Source: a virus
Virus record (IMG/VR): IMGVR_UViG_3300043570_002878
Span: 1-35,292 of that record
Reading direction: 5' to 3' (one strand)
Length of the DNA: 35,292 bases
The translations under genes were made by a program, and so were the position numbers. The notes under the pieces are model-generated. The model ran no database searches and had not been told where the DNA came from. It saw only the letters and a program-made list of their open reading frames with translations. Positions 6,433 to 11,944 of the stretch are shown one piece after another. Each line of letters starts with the position of its first letter. The stretch's first letter is position 1.

Positions 6433-6454
6433 ATTATACCTAATACGGCTGACA
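6433..6454 (-). promoter_or_regulatory. Left-arm promoter, copy 8
   Basis: TGTCAG, 10 bp, TATAAT, reading leftward into the 35-aa gene and GP88. Confidence 0.78.
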
Positions 6455-6577
6455 TTTATTTGAAAACACCCAGTTTTTCAGGGTGTTTTTAGTCACACTC
6501 TTAACGACACGCCCGACCCCGCAGCCCTGGGGGCGCCGACACGCCCGACTGCGTTGTAAGCTGCGACACGCCCGAAA
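6455..6577. repeat. Intergenic repeat module 2
   Basis: Holds three exact CGACACGCCCGA copies (6505-6516, 6537-6548, 6564-6575), the terminator at 6463-6489 and a CCCCGCAGCCCTGGGG hairpin. It shares about 51 bp with module 1. The copies are GC-rich islands in an AT-rich genome. Confidence 0.75.
6463..6489 (-). terminator. Intrinsic terminator inside repeat module 2
   Basis: AAAACACCC and GGGTGTTTT form a 9-bp stem with a 9-base loop and flanking A/T runs on both sides, so it could work in both directions. It separates the 6578-7203 operon from the promoter at 6433-6454. Confidence 0.7.
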
Positions 6578-6709
6578 TTATATTAAATCAGATTTTTTAT
6601 ATTTAATTTTGCGTGTGTATTTTTTTTTATTGCGAATAGGTTGCGCCGCATTACTACGGCGCAACTCTTGTATTCGTTTTACTTTATCTAGAATTAAATT
6701 GGGGAACAT
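6578..6709 (-). CDS. Basic microprotein, 43 aa
   Basis: Begins MFPNLILDKVKRIQELRRSNAAQPI and ends in a very basic tail rich in Lys, Arg and Tyr. It overlaps the upstream gene by about 26 bp in another frame. An alternative ATG at 6727 would add six residues. The RRSNAAQP word reminds me of small actinophage proteins, and the basic tail suggests nucleic-acid binding. Function unknown; the start is uncertain. Confidence 0.5.
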   Translation of the reverse strand: MFPNLILDKVKRIQELRRSNAAQPIRNKKKYTRKIKYKKSDLI

Positions 6710-6875
6710 GATAACCGCTTGCTTCATAAAATTTGTTTGCGTCAAATTTAGGATTATCTTTAGCAAACATTAAAGCAAAATCCACAATTACTTTAGAAAA
6801 TAAAGCAGGGTGAGTTTTATCTGAAATATATTTCATAATTTCAGCAGTAGCAATATAATCTTTACGGGTCATCAT
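6684..6875 (-). CDS. Conserved actinophage-type hypothetical protein, 63 aa
   Basis: Begins MMTRKDYIATAEIMKYI and contains FAKDNPKFDANKFYEASG. This combination is common in small actinophage proteins of unknown function. The ATG overlaps the upstream TGA (AATGATG), so it is coupled to the 66-aa gene. Mostly helical; no catalytic motif seen. Confidence 0.82.
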   Translation of the reverse strand: MMTRKDYIATAEIMKYISDKTHPALFSKVIVDFALMFAKDNPKFDANKFYEASGYHVPQFNSR

Positions 6876-7072
6876 TTCTGCGACACCAATCCAATCCGAT
6901 TAAAGTTTTTAGTATACATTTTGCCATTAGGCATAGATAAATTATATGTTGCTAATTCATCAGCAAAGCCGACATCATAACATTTCGCAAACGCTTCAAA
7001 CGCTTGTAATGCGTCAGCAAATTGGTATGTGTATTCTAATTTGCCGTCATAGTAAGTATCTAGTCTATACAT
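6872..7072 (-). CDS. Hypothetical protein, 66 aa
   Basis: The ATG at 7072 overlaps the upstream stop as TAATG, so I take MYRLDTYYDGKLEY as the start rather than a GTG four codons earlier. The product looks like a small mixed fold with an N-terminal strand pair and a helix (FADALQAFEAFAKC). Function unknown. It is the second gene of the 6578-7203 operon. Confidence 0.8.
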   Translation of the reverse strand: MYRLDTYYDGKLEYTYQFADALQAFEAFAKCYDVGFADELATYNLSMPNGKMYTKNFNRIGLVSQK

Positions 7073-7203
7073 TAGATACCCCACACATCTTTAACACAAT
7101 CGCAACTTTCCACATCATAGTTTTTTTCATCGCCCCAAAATATGAAGCCAGCACCGCCACACTCATCGCAAGCGACCCCGATTATTTCTGCTAGATTTCC
7201 CAT
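7072..7203 (-). CDS. Small zinc-binding protein, 43 aa
   Basis: Begins MGNLAEIIGVACDECGGAGF and later has CDC. The CDECGGAG word is like one half of a DnaJ-type zinc motif (CxxCxGxG), and the CxC could supply the other ligands. Promoter at 7235-7256 and the block AACGAAAGGAAAAC define the start. First gene of its operon; its stop overlaps the next ATG. Probably a zinc-stabilised adaptor; target unknown. Confidence 0.75.
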   Translation of the reverse strand: MGNLAEIIGVACDECGGAGFIFWGDEKNYDVESCDCVKDVWGI

Positions 7204-7234
7204 TTATAGTTTTCCTTTCGTTGTTGTTAATGTA

Positions 7235-7256
7235 ATTATAGCCTAAGCCACCGACA
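7235..7256 (-). promoter_or_regulatory. Left-arm promoter, copy 9
   Basis: TGTCGG, 10 bp, TATAAT, reading leftward into the 43-aa zinc protein operon. A partial iteron GACACGCCC (7267-7275) lies just upstream. Confidence 0.8.
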
Positions 7257-7274
7257 AAGTGGGAAGGACACGCC

Positions 7275-7397
7275 CTAAAGCGCACCCTCATTAAATAACC
7301 CGATTTCTAAATCTAGTAATTCATCAGGGGTGGCTTCGGATAAATCTACCCAGCCAGCACCCTCATCATCTAAGCGAAATATTTCTATGTATCCCAT
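7275..7397 (-). CDS. Acidic microprotein, 40 aa
   Basis: The ATG directly follows the TAA of the upstream gene with no gap, and the upstream codons GTAGGTGAG could serve as ribosome-binding site. It begins MGYIEIFRLDDEGAGWV and is rich in Asp, Glu and Leu. The stop lies inside a partial CGACACGCCC repeat. Function unknown. Confidence 0.68.
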   Translation of the reverse strand: MGYIEIFRLDDEGAGWVDLSEATPDELLDLEIGLFNEGAL

Positions 7398-7589
7398 TTA
7401 CTCACCTACCTTAACCGCTATATTTCGGTAAGTATATTTACCAGTATCAGATTTAACCTGAACCAAATATCCTTCAGCATTTTCATAAAAAATATCTGAT
7501 TTATCTGCTGAGATAATTTCTCCACGCAGAGTTTTTGAGTTATAGATTTTACCAATTAGTAAATCTTGTATTGTGTATAAGTTAGCCAT
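7398..7589 (-). CDS. Hypothetical protein, 63 aa
   Basis: Begins MANLYTIQDLLIGKIYNS and has a strand-rich pattern (GEIISADKSDIFYENAEGYLVQVK) suggesting a small SH3-like beta barrel. Driven by the promoter at 7626-7647 with the block AACGAAAGGAAGT. The spacing from AAGGAA to ATG is about 10 bases, somewhat long. First gene of a two-gene operon with the 40-aa protein. Function unknown. Confidence 0.8.
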   Translation of the reverse strand: MANLYTIQDLLIGKIYNSKTLRGEIISADKSDIFYENAEGYLVQVKSDTGKYTYRNIAVKVGE

Positions 7590-7625
7590 TGTTAGCCACT
7601 TCCTTTCGTTTTGTTATATGCCGAT

Positions 7626-7647
7626 ATTATACTCTAACCCACCGACA
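7626..7647 (-). promoter_or_regulatory. Left-arm promoter, copy 10
   Basis: TGTCGG, 10 bp, TATAAT, reading leftward into the 63-aa gene. Confidence 0.8.
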
Positions 7648-7861
7648 ATTTGCATATTACTTGTGAGTAATCCCATATTTTGAGACGCTCAACTTATGTG
7701 TTCTTAATCACATTTAGCCTGTGGACGACACGCCCGACACGCCACGACACGCCCGAAAGTTATCCACAGATTTCAGGGCTTTTTTTTAATGTGTCTTAAA
7801 TCACATTTTGCCCCCACAGCTTTTGTGGGCGCTTCCGCCTTTTGTCAAGGCGACACGCCGT
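7648..7861. repeat. Intergenic repeat module 3 with iterons, palindromes and a DnaA-like box
   Basis: Contains two exact CGACACGCCCGA copies (7726-7737, 7745-7756) with a partial one between them and another partial at 7851-7860. An exact TTATCCACA lies at 7760-7768. Two ATGTG-N8-CACAT palindromes sit at 7696-7713 and 7789-7806, each followed by TTT and a GC-rich word. Hairpins near the right end probably terminate the operon from 8747. The best candidate in the window for a replication or control locus. Confidence 0.6.
7813..7852 (-). terminator. Double hairpin after the six-gene operon
   Basis: CGCCTT/AAGGCG (7836-7852) and CCCACA/TGTGGG (7813-7829) are two adjacent stems just past the stop at 7862. 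They probably end the leftward operon that begins at 8747. Confidence 0.5.
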
Positions 7862-8059
7862 TTAGTCTATGTGACCTTCCTCACGCATATATTCCTCATG
7901 CTCAATTAAACCAATAGAGAACGCAATCGGATCGCAACACTCTAAGATTTCGCTGGCGGTGAATGTTGATACTCCGATTTTATAAGTAGGATAAATCTCA
8001 TCTAACATCTGGCAGAAACTTTCCTTTAATTCTAAATCCTTTTCAAATTGTGATTTCAT
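7862..8059 (-). CDS. Hypothetical acidic protein, 65 aa
   Basis: Begins MKSQFEKDLELKESFCQML and contains ASEILECCDPIAFSIGLIEHEEYMREEGHID. The short helical pattern with a CCDP turn is seen in small actinophage proteins of unknown function. Its ATG overlaps the upstream TGA as ATGA. Last gene of the six-gene operon 7862-8747. Confidence 0.8.
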   Translation of the reverse strand: MKSQFEKDLELKESFCQMLDEIYPTYKIGVSTFTASEILECCDPIAFSIGLIEHEEYMREEGHID

Positions 8060-8208
8060 TTATCTCTCCTAAGTAATACGATAGAATAAACAAAAGCAAT
8101 AGAGCCAACTAGTAGCCATGTTGGAATATCTATACCGACACCATTAGGCCATAGCCCGTTAATATATAGCGAAAAGTATTCGCTATCTATAAATAATTCT
8201 AAGTTCAT
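8056..8208 (-). CDS. Membrane microprotein, 50 aa
   Basis: Begins MNLELFIDSEYFSLYING, then IPTWLLVGSIAFVYSIVLL forms one membrane segment (residues about 29-47), ending in RRDK. The positive tail suggests the C-terminus stays in the cytoplasm, with the N-terminal half outside or at the membrane face. TAATG overlap at its start and ATGA overlap at its end chain it firmly into the operon. Function unknown. Confidence 0.78.
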   Translation of the reverse strand: MNLELFIDSEYFSLYINGLWPNGVGIDIPTWLLVGSIAFVYSIVLLRRDK

Positions 8209-8381
8209 TATTCGTATTCCTCCCAATCTAGTGTTAAGCCTTTTTCGATTACCTCGTCCATGCTAATCATGTCCTCATCAAATAGACTTTCCTCGTTATG
8301 TTTGTCTAACTTTTCGGCCTCATCTAAGTAGGCATAAGCGTCTGCTATGTCCGCTTGAATAGTGTCCCATTTAGTCATCAT
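8208..8381 (-). CDS. Acidic helical protein, 57 aa
   Basis: Starts MMTKWDTIQADIADAYAYL and is dominated by Asp and Glu, ending LDWEEYE. Strong TAATG overlaps on both sides. Highly acidic small phage proteins sometimes mimic DNA or bind host polymerase, but nothing here proves that. The second Met is an equally good start. Confidence 0.75.
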   Translation of the reverse strand: MMTKWDTIQADIADAYAYLDEAEKLDKHNEESLFDEDMISMDEVIEKGLTLDWEEYE

Positions 8382-8542
8382 TAGTTATTCACCTGCTCTA
8401 TCTTATGTATTAGGTATTCGAATTTTAGCGGAGGGTTTGCCTCGTTTAATTCATTAACTAGAGCGATAATTTCTTTAATGCTCTTAGCGGTTAGTGTGCC
8501 TTTTTGTAAAGAGCCTTGCCAAATTGAGTAGGTTAGTTTCAT
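8381..8542 (-). CDS. Hypothetical protein, 53 aa
   Basis: Begins MKLTYSIWQGSLQKGTLTA and continues with an amphipathic helix (KEIIALVNELNEA). Both ends overlap neighbours as TAATG, which is strong evidence of translation. The GGTAATAACTA context provides the ribosome-binding site. No known family recognised. Confidence 0.78.
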   Translation of the reverse strand: MKLTYSIWQGSLQKGTLTAKSIKEIIALVNELNEANPPLKFEYLIHKIEQVNN

Positions 8543-8655
8543 TAGTTATTACCTCCACTAACAATAGCGCCGACAATAGCAATTAGAGTTATCGTGCCTA
8601 ACACGATAGGCAAAACAATATGAGGATAATCCTCTACCCAATCAAAAAATAACAT
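8542..8655 (-). CDS. Membrane microprotein, 37 aa
   Basis: Begins MLFFDWVEDYPHIVLPIVL and continues TITLIAIVGAIV, giving one membrane segment (residues about 13-32) and a short Gly/Asn tail. TAATG overlaps tie it to both neighbours. It could be a holin-type or membrane-signal peptide; no family match recognised. Confidence 0.75.
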   Translation of the reverse strand: MLFFDWVEDYPHIVLPIVLGTITLIAIVGAIVSGGNN

Positions 8656-8747
8656 TAGTTAGCCTCGCTCTCATCTATGTCGAACATTTCAGCAAACACT
8701 CTGTTTGCTTGTTGTAAGGCCTCTAGTGCCTCGTTTAGTTTATCCAT
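8655..8747 (-). CDS. Helical microprotein, 30 aa
   Basis: Begins MDKLNEALEALQQANRVF and ends in an acidic tail. Start chosen at 8747, right after AACGAAAGAAGGACAGAAA, the operon's only strong ribosome-binding site; a longer frame reaches upstream into the promoter but lacks such a site. First gene of the six-gene operon driven by 8785-8806. Probably one amphipathic helix. Function unknown. Confidence 0.72.
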   Translation of the reverse strand: MDKLNEALEALQQANRVFAEMFDIDESEAN

Positions 8748-8784
8748 TTTCTGTCCTTCTTTCGTTAGGTTGTTCATTAAGGTA

Positions 8785-8806
8785 AGACTATCATTACTGA
8801 CCGACA
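8785..8806 (-). promoter_or_regulatory. Left-arm promoter, copy 11
   Basis: TGTCGG, 10 bp, TAGTCT, reading leftward into the six-gene operon. The -10 is the weakest in the family. Confidence 0.6.
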
Positions 8807-8818
8807 ATATCAACACGA

Positions 8819-8833
8819 CACGCTTAGAGCGTG
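8819..8833 (-). terminator. Terminator-like hairpin after the 60-aa gene
   Basis: CACGCT and AGCGTG pair around a 3-base loop at the very end of the 8824-9006 gene. It overlaps a partial CGACACGC repeat and lies upstream of the next promoter. Confidence 0.5.
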
Positions 8834-9006
8834 GCGTGAGATACCTCACACTCCTCAGAGCAGCGTGGCGTTTCCGCCATGATTAAGGTCATCAGACCTA
8901 CACGCTCAGACTTAGTAAGTCTAAGACGGCTAACAGTATCGGACTTGATACCGCCATGATTATATTCGAACAAAAGTTCGGTATAGATGTCATTTAGTTT
9001 ATTCAT
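8824..9006 (-). CDS. Hypothetical protein, 60 aa
   Basis: Begins MNKLNDIYTELLFEYNHGGI and contains RLRLTKSERVGLMTLI, then a Cys-containing tail (CSEECEVSHATL). The helical pattern is compatible with a small DNA-binding or adaptor protein, but there is no clear motif. The ribosome-binding site is AGAAAGGATAAC. It is the first leftward gene after the divergent control region and has a leader of about 110 bases with direct repeats. Confidence 0.72.
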   Translation of the reverse strand: MNKLNDIYTELLFEYNHGGIKSDTVSRLRLTKSERVGLMTLIMAETPRCSEECEVSHATL

Positions 9007-9045
9007 TTTAAGTTATCCTTTCTAAGATACTTTCTTGGAGAGCGG

Positions 9046-9089
9046 TTATTTGCTAGGCTCACCCTTTTGGGATTATTTGCTAGGCTCAC
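9046..9089 (-). repeat. Leader with two 17-bp direct repeats
   Basis: TTATTTGCTAGGCTCAC occurs at 9046-9062 and again at 9073-9089. AGAGCG (9039-9044) and CGCTCT (9089-9094) flank the pair and can form a closing stem. The element lies in the untranslated leader of the 60-aa gene, so it may act in the RNA or as an operator. Confidence 0.65.
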
Positions 9090-9122
9090 GCTCTAATTCT
9101 TTATTTAATTTGTTATACTATA

Positions 9123-9144
9123 ATCCTAACAGGGGGGACTGACA
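9123..9144 (-). promoter_or_regulatory. Left-arm promoter, copy 12
   Basis: TGTCAG, 10 bp, TAGGAT, reading leftward. It is the rightmost member of the family and starts the leftward gene arm. A TATAGT alternative lies a few bases further on. Confidence 0.65.
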
Positions 9145-9313
9145 TTTTGCCTATCACAAATCGGACATGTCGGACATTTCAAAATAAATCTTAGAATAAT
9201 CGTGTGATGTGCCTCACATATGGTCGCTCTATCTGGACAAATCGGACATTTTAAATACGTGGATCATACAAATAAAATCTATATTAACATTTTGGTAGAT
9301 ATGAATATTATAG

Positions 9314-9341
9314 TCGACTAGGATTATATGTAGTATATAAT
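9314..9341 (+). promoter_or_regulatory. Promoter of the 9348 gene, leaderless type
   Basis: TCGACT, 16 bp, TATAAT; the -10 ends 6 bp before the ATG, so the transcript should begin at or next to the start codon. Confidence 0.65.
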
Positions 9342-9347
9342 TAGAAC

Positions 9348-9968
9348 ATGATCCCTAAAATAATATGGCAAACTCATGAGTGGGAATTAGAGGATCTTCC
9401 AGATACTTTTAAGAAAAGTGTAGATAGCTGGAAAAATATGAATCCTACATGGGATTATAGATACACTAGTGCTAGAAAAAGATTAGAGCATATTAGAGAT
9501 TATGGCGGGGAAGAATTTTTAAAATTTTATAAAGACTGTAACAGACTTACTCAAGCAGATTTATGGAGATATGTAGTTTTATATAAATTTGGCGGGGTGT
9601 ACTCAGATCTAGATTGGGAATGTATTCGTCCTTTAGACGATATAATAGAAATAGAAAATGAAAAAAATCCAATAATTATTCATACATATATGGAAGATCA
9701 AAAAGATCCTTATAACAATAGTCTTATAGGGTCAGATGCTGGTCAACTAGTATTTAAAAAATTAATAGATGATGCTATAGGTAAGTTTAGATCTACCCCA
9801 GAAGCTAGAATTAACGAATTTTGTGGCTATAACTGTTGTCATAATAATGATAGAGAATGTAATGGTAGAAATGATTATCATTTAGGATATGAGTATTTTT
9901 CTAGACATTTAGAAGAGTATGCTTCTTTTATACTACCAAAACTTTGTTTAATTGCTAAGAGATGTTAG
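9348..9968 (+). CDS. Glycosyltransferase with DXD motif (OCH1 / Gly_transf_sug type), 206 aa
   Basis: Begins MIPKIIWQTHE, the standard opening of the DXD-sugar glycosyltransferase family. ADLWRYVVLYKFGGVYSDLD around residues 90-109 carries the acidic DLD that holds the metal and sugar nucleotide. Members transfer a sugar, often mannose- or galactose-like, from a nucleotide donor. The C-terminal part contains several Cys and His residues (CGYNCCHNND). Length is a little under the usual 230-250 aa, but the fold core is present. Probably glycosylates a surface component or virion protein. No ribosome-binding site; leaderless start. Confidence 0.82.
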   Translation: MIPKIIWQTHEWELEDLPDTFKKSVDSWKNMNPTWDYRYTSARKRLEHIRDYGGEEFLKFYKDCNRLTQADLWRYVVLYKFGGVYSDLDWECIRPLDDIIEIENEKNPIIIHTYMEDQKDPYNNSLIGSDAGQLVFKKLIDDAIGKFRSTPEARINEFCGYNCCHNNDRECNGRNDYHLGYEYFSRHLEEYASFILPKLCLIAKRC

Positions 9969-10016
9969 TATATTGGGTATAAAATACTCTCTTATTTCCG
10001 CCGACGCACTTTTACT

Positions 10017-10844
10017 TTAAATATAAAACTTTTTGTACTCATCTGGGACTATTCCACCTTCTATGCTAGCTCCAGGGTTAACTATCTTTAATTCATACTC
10101 TGTAAACTTAGTTCCGTCGTCTTTAATATACGGGTCGTTTACAAAGTTTGTAGAAGTGCCTTCTTCTACTTGCCAGTGACCTTTAATTAAATACTTGTCC
10201 CCATTTCTAACTTCATATGCCGTATGTGGATAAATATGTGGCTTAAGTGGTGGGAATATAAGTACGCTAAATGCTTTTGGCTTTAACCAAAACGAAACCA
10301 GGTCTTTATTTTTTTCATGATCTGGCGGATACAAGCCATTTGGGCCTACCTCAAGATTTCCATTTACTACTTCAATTTTTTTGTCTGGATCTGGTAGACT
10401 AAAAGAAATTTCTCCACCTTCGTAGTCGTCGTTTAGGTAAAAGAGAATAGAGTAGCTTTCTAAATCTACTGGAGCGGTGTCTATGTGTGTCCCGTAAACG
10501 GTACCAGGACAGTGCTTGTCTATATGACTAAACTCATTGAACGGTTTAACATTATCTAATTTTTTTTCTTTTGCATAATGTTCTGCTGCTACATAAAATG
10601 CTTTGCTTATTATTTTATTAACTTCTGGATATTTTTTTTCATTAAATTCTTTTCTAAAAGCTATCATTCCGCTTTGGTTTGCTTTTATCTCTGGGTCACG
10701 GTTTGGGTTGTATACCCAACCTTTGTTATAAATTTGAACCCAATCTTCTGGTTGTTTTAATATAGATAAAACATATTCAGATTCCTCTTTAGGAATTAAG
10801 TCAGTGTAATAATAACAATTTTCATCTAATTTCTCAACATTCAT
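10017..10844 (-). CDS. 2-oxoglutarate/Fe(II) dioxygenase, prolyl-4-hydroxylase-like, 275 aa
   Basis: The C-terminal 160 residues show the P4H-type jelly-roll pattern: HID (iron-binding HxD) in YGTHIDTAP, then FYLNDDYEGGEISF, a VLIFPP strand, the distal His in PHIYPHTAYEV and a 2OG-binding Lys near KYLIKGHW. It hydroxylates an unknown substrate. The YLNDDYEGGE word recurs in most oxygenases of this window. The TATAAT box ends 6 bp before the ATG, so the mRNA is probably leaderless. Transcribed alone, divergently from tRNA-Asn. Confidence 0.88.
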   Translation of the reverse strand: MNVEKLDENCYYYTDLIPKEESEYVLSILKQPEDWVQIYNKGWVYNPNRDPEIKANQSGMIAFRKEFNEKKYPEVNKIISKAFYVAAEHYAKEKKLDNVKPFNEFSHIDKHCPGTVYGTHIDTAPVDLESYSILFYLNDDYEGGEISFSLPDPDKKIEVVNGNLEVGPNGLYPPDHEKNKDLVSFWLKPKAFSVLIFPPLKPHIYPHTAYEVRNGDKYLIKGHWQVEEGTSTNFVNDPYIKDDGTKFTEYELKIVNPGASIEGGIVPDEYKKFYI

Positions 10845-10850
10845 TTACTA

Positions 10851-10859
10851 ATTATAGCA
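10851..10859 (-). promoter_or_regulatory. Extended -10 promoter of the 10844 gene, leaderless type
   Basis: TGCTATAAT reading leftward; TATAAT ends 6 bp before the ATG at 10844. No good -35 box is seen. Confidence 0.65.
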
Positions 10860-10881
10860 AATATAGTATACTGAACCGAAT

Positions 10882-10954
10882 TGGTCCATAGCTCAGCTGG
10901 CAGAGCGCAGAGCTGTTAACTCTGATGTCCCAGGTTCGAGCCCTGGTGGACCAG
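10882..10954 (+). tRNA. tRNA-Asn (anticodon GTT)
   Basis: Acceptor stem TGGTCCA/TGGACCA, D arm AGCTCAGCTGGCAGAGC, anticodon arm CAGAG-CTGTTAA-CTCTG reading GTT, and T arm with GGTTCGAGCCC. Discriminator G, no encoded CCA. AAT and AAC are frequent in the Asn-rich fibre and oxygenase genes nearby. Confidence 0.95.
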
Positions 10955-10976
10955 CATATATTACAAGGAGGTAATT

Positions 10977-11069
10977 ATGGAGCATAATAAATTAACACCA
11001 GAAGGCGCAATGGCAATTGGCGCATTTGTGACAGTAATAGTTATTCTTTCTATTGTTATAGCATCTTAG
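10977..11069 (+). CDS. Membrane micropeptide, 30 aa
   Basis: A textbook ribosome-binding site (AAGGAGGT) precedes the ATG, in contrast to the leaderless neighbours. The peptide starts MEHNKLTPEGAMAIGAF and continues as VTVIVILSIVIAS, a single membrane helix. It sits between tRNA-Asn and tRNA-Glu, so it may be co-transcribed with them. Function unknown. Confidence 0.65.
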   Translation: MEHNKLTPEGAMAIGAFVTVIVILSIVIAS

Positions 11070-11073
11070 TTTT

Positions 11074-11145
11074 GGCTTCATCGTCTATCGGTTAGGACAT
11101 CGCCCTTTCACGGCGGAAAGACGGGTTCGATTCCCGTTGGAGCTA
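11074..11145 (+). tRNA. tRNA-Glu (anticodon TTC)
   Basis: Acceptor GGCTTCA/TGGAGCT, D arm GTCTATCGGTTAGGAC, anticodon arm TCGCC-CTTTCAC-GGCGG reading TTC, and T arm with GGTTCGATTCC. Discriminator A, no encoded CCA. It lies only 4 bp after the stop of the micropeptide gene. Confidence 0.95.
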
Positions 11146-11152
11146 CATTTGG

Positions 11153-11158
11153 TATAAT
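11153..11158 (+). promoter_or_regulatory. -10 box of the 11165 gene, leaderless type
   Basis: TATAAT preceded by TTTGG, ending 6 bp before the ATG at 11165. It lies 7 bp after the end of tRNA-Glu. Confidence 0.6.
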
Positions 11159-11164
11159 GTCAAT

Positions 11165-11944
11165 ATGAAACTTTCTATATTGCATCCAGACATTTGGTAT
11201 TTTGAAAACGCTATTCCAGAAGCAGAAAAATTTCTTTCTTTATTAGAGGACAATAAAAATATTACAAGCGTTATACCAGATTGGTCCGAATGGCGTGATA
11301 CTTATGCTAGAGGAGCAGATGAAGTAATTATCGATAAGCCCCTATCTGCTGGTGAAGGAGGGGCCCCCATGGGTGTAGATAAGTTTGTTGACTGGGATAT
11401 GTCAATAAATGATTATGGTAGAATTTGGCCAAGAATAGTACCAGATTCAGAAACCCACAATAAGGCATATCAAATATTAAAATTAATAGATTTACCATTT
11501 AAAAAAGTTTTAGATTATTATTGGTCACAAAATCCAGATTTTCCTAAACTTCAATACATTAGCAAAAACTATCCTATAAGAAAATATTCACCTGGAACAG
11601 CTATGCCAGTTCACGTAGACGCAACTGGTCTAGCTGGTACTACAGAGGATGATAAAATATCTATGGATTTAGCTGCTTTAATTTATTTAAATGACAAATA
11701 TACTGGCGGAGAACTTAATTTTGTTAATCTTGGAATTAGGTTTAAACCTTCTGCTGGAAGTATTGTTATTTTTGATGGAATAAAACATCAACACGAATCT
11801 ACTCTTATTGAATCTGGAAATAAAATATATATTCCTTTTTACATTCATACAAAATTTGGCTGGATTTCTTGTTTTAGAGAACCCGTAGAGGCTGGCGGTA
11901 GTCAAAATTTGTATCTTAATAAAGCACCTAGGTTGACAGACTAA
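11165..11944 (+). CDS. 2-oxoglutarate/Fe(II) dioxygenase, 259 aa
   Basis: Residues around 150 give MPVHVDATG with the iron-binding HVD, followed by IYLNDKYTGGELNF, a VIFDG strand, the distal His in KHQHEST and a Lys ten residues later for 2OG. The N-terminal 100 residues (IWYFENAIPEAEKFL, then a Trp-rich DWSEWRD) are shared in pattern with the truncated oxygenase at 35112, suggesting a sub-family. Leaderless start. Substrate unknown. Confidence 0.85.
   Translation: MKLSILHPDIWYFENAIPEAEKFLSLLEDNKNITSVIPDWSEWRDTYARGADEVIIDKPLSAGEGGAPMGVDKFVDWDMSINDYGRIWPRIVPDSETHNKAYQILKLIDLPFKKVLDYYWSQNPDFPKLQYISKNYPIRKYSPGTAMPVHVDATGLAGTTEDDKISMDLAALIYLNDKYTGGELNFVNLGIRFKPSAGSIVIFDGIKHQHESTLIESGNKIYIPFYIHTKFGWISCFREPVEAGGSQNLYLNKAPRLTD

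Larger units (their letters stand above)
9007..9347. other. Divergent control region between the two gene arms
   Basis: No gene seen. It carries the leader repeats and the leftmost-reading promoter (9123-9144) on one side and a rightward TCGACT-16-TATAAT promoter (9314-9341) on the other. Between them TCGGACAT occurs at 9161-9168, 9170-9177 and 9242-9249, twice within the longer word ACAAATCGGACAT. These may be operators that choose between the arms. Confidence 0.5.

Noticed and set aside
5355-7860. CRISPR-like reading of the spaced CGACACGCCCGA repeats
   Set aside because: Repeats are only 12 bp, spacing is irregular (tens to hundreds of bases, with genes between) and no cas genes are present.
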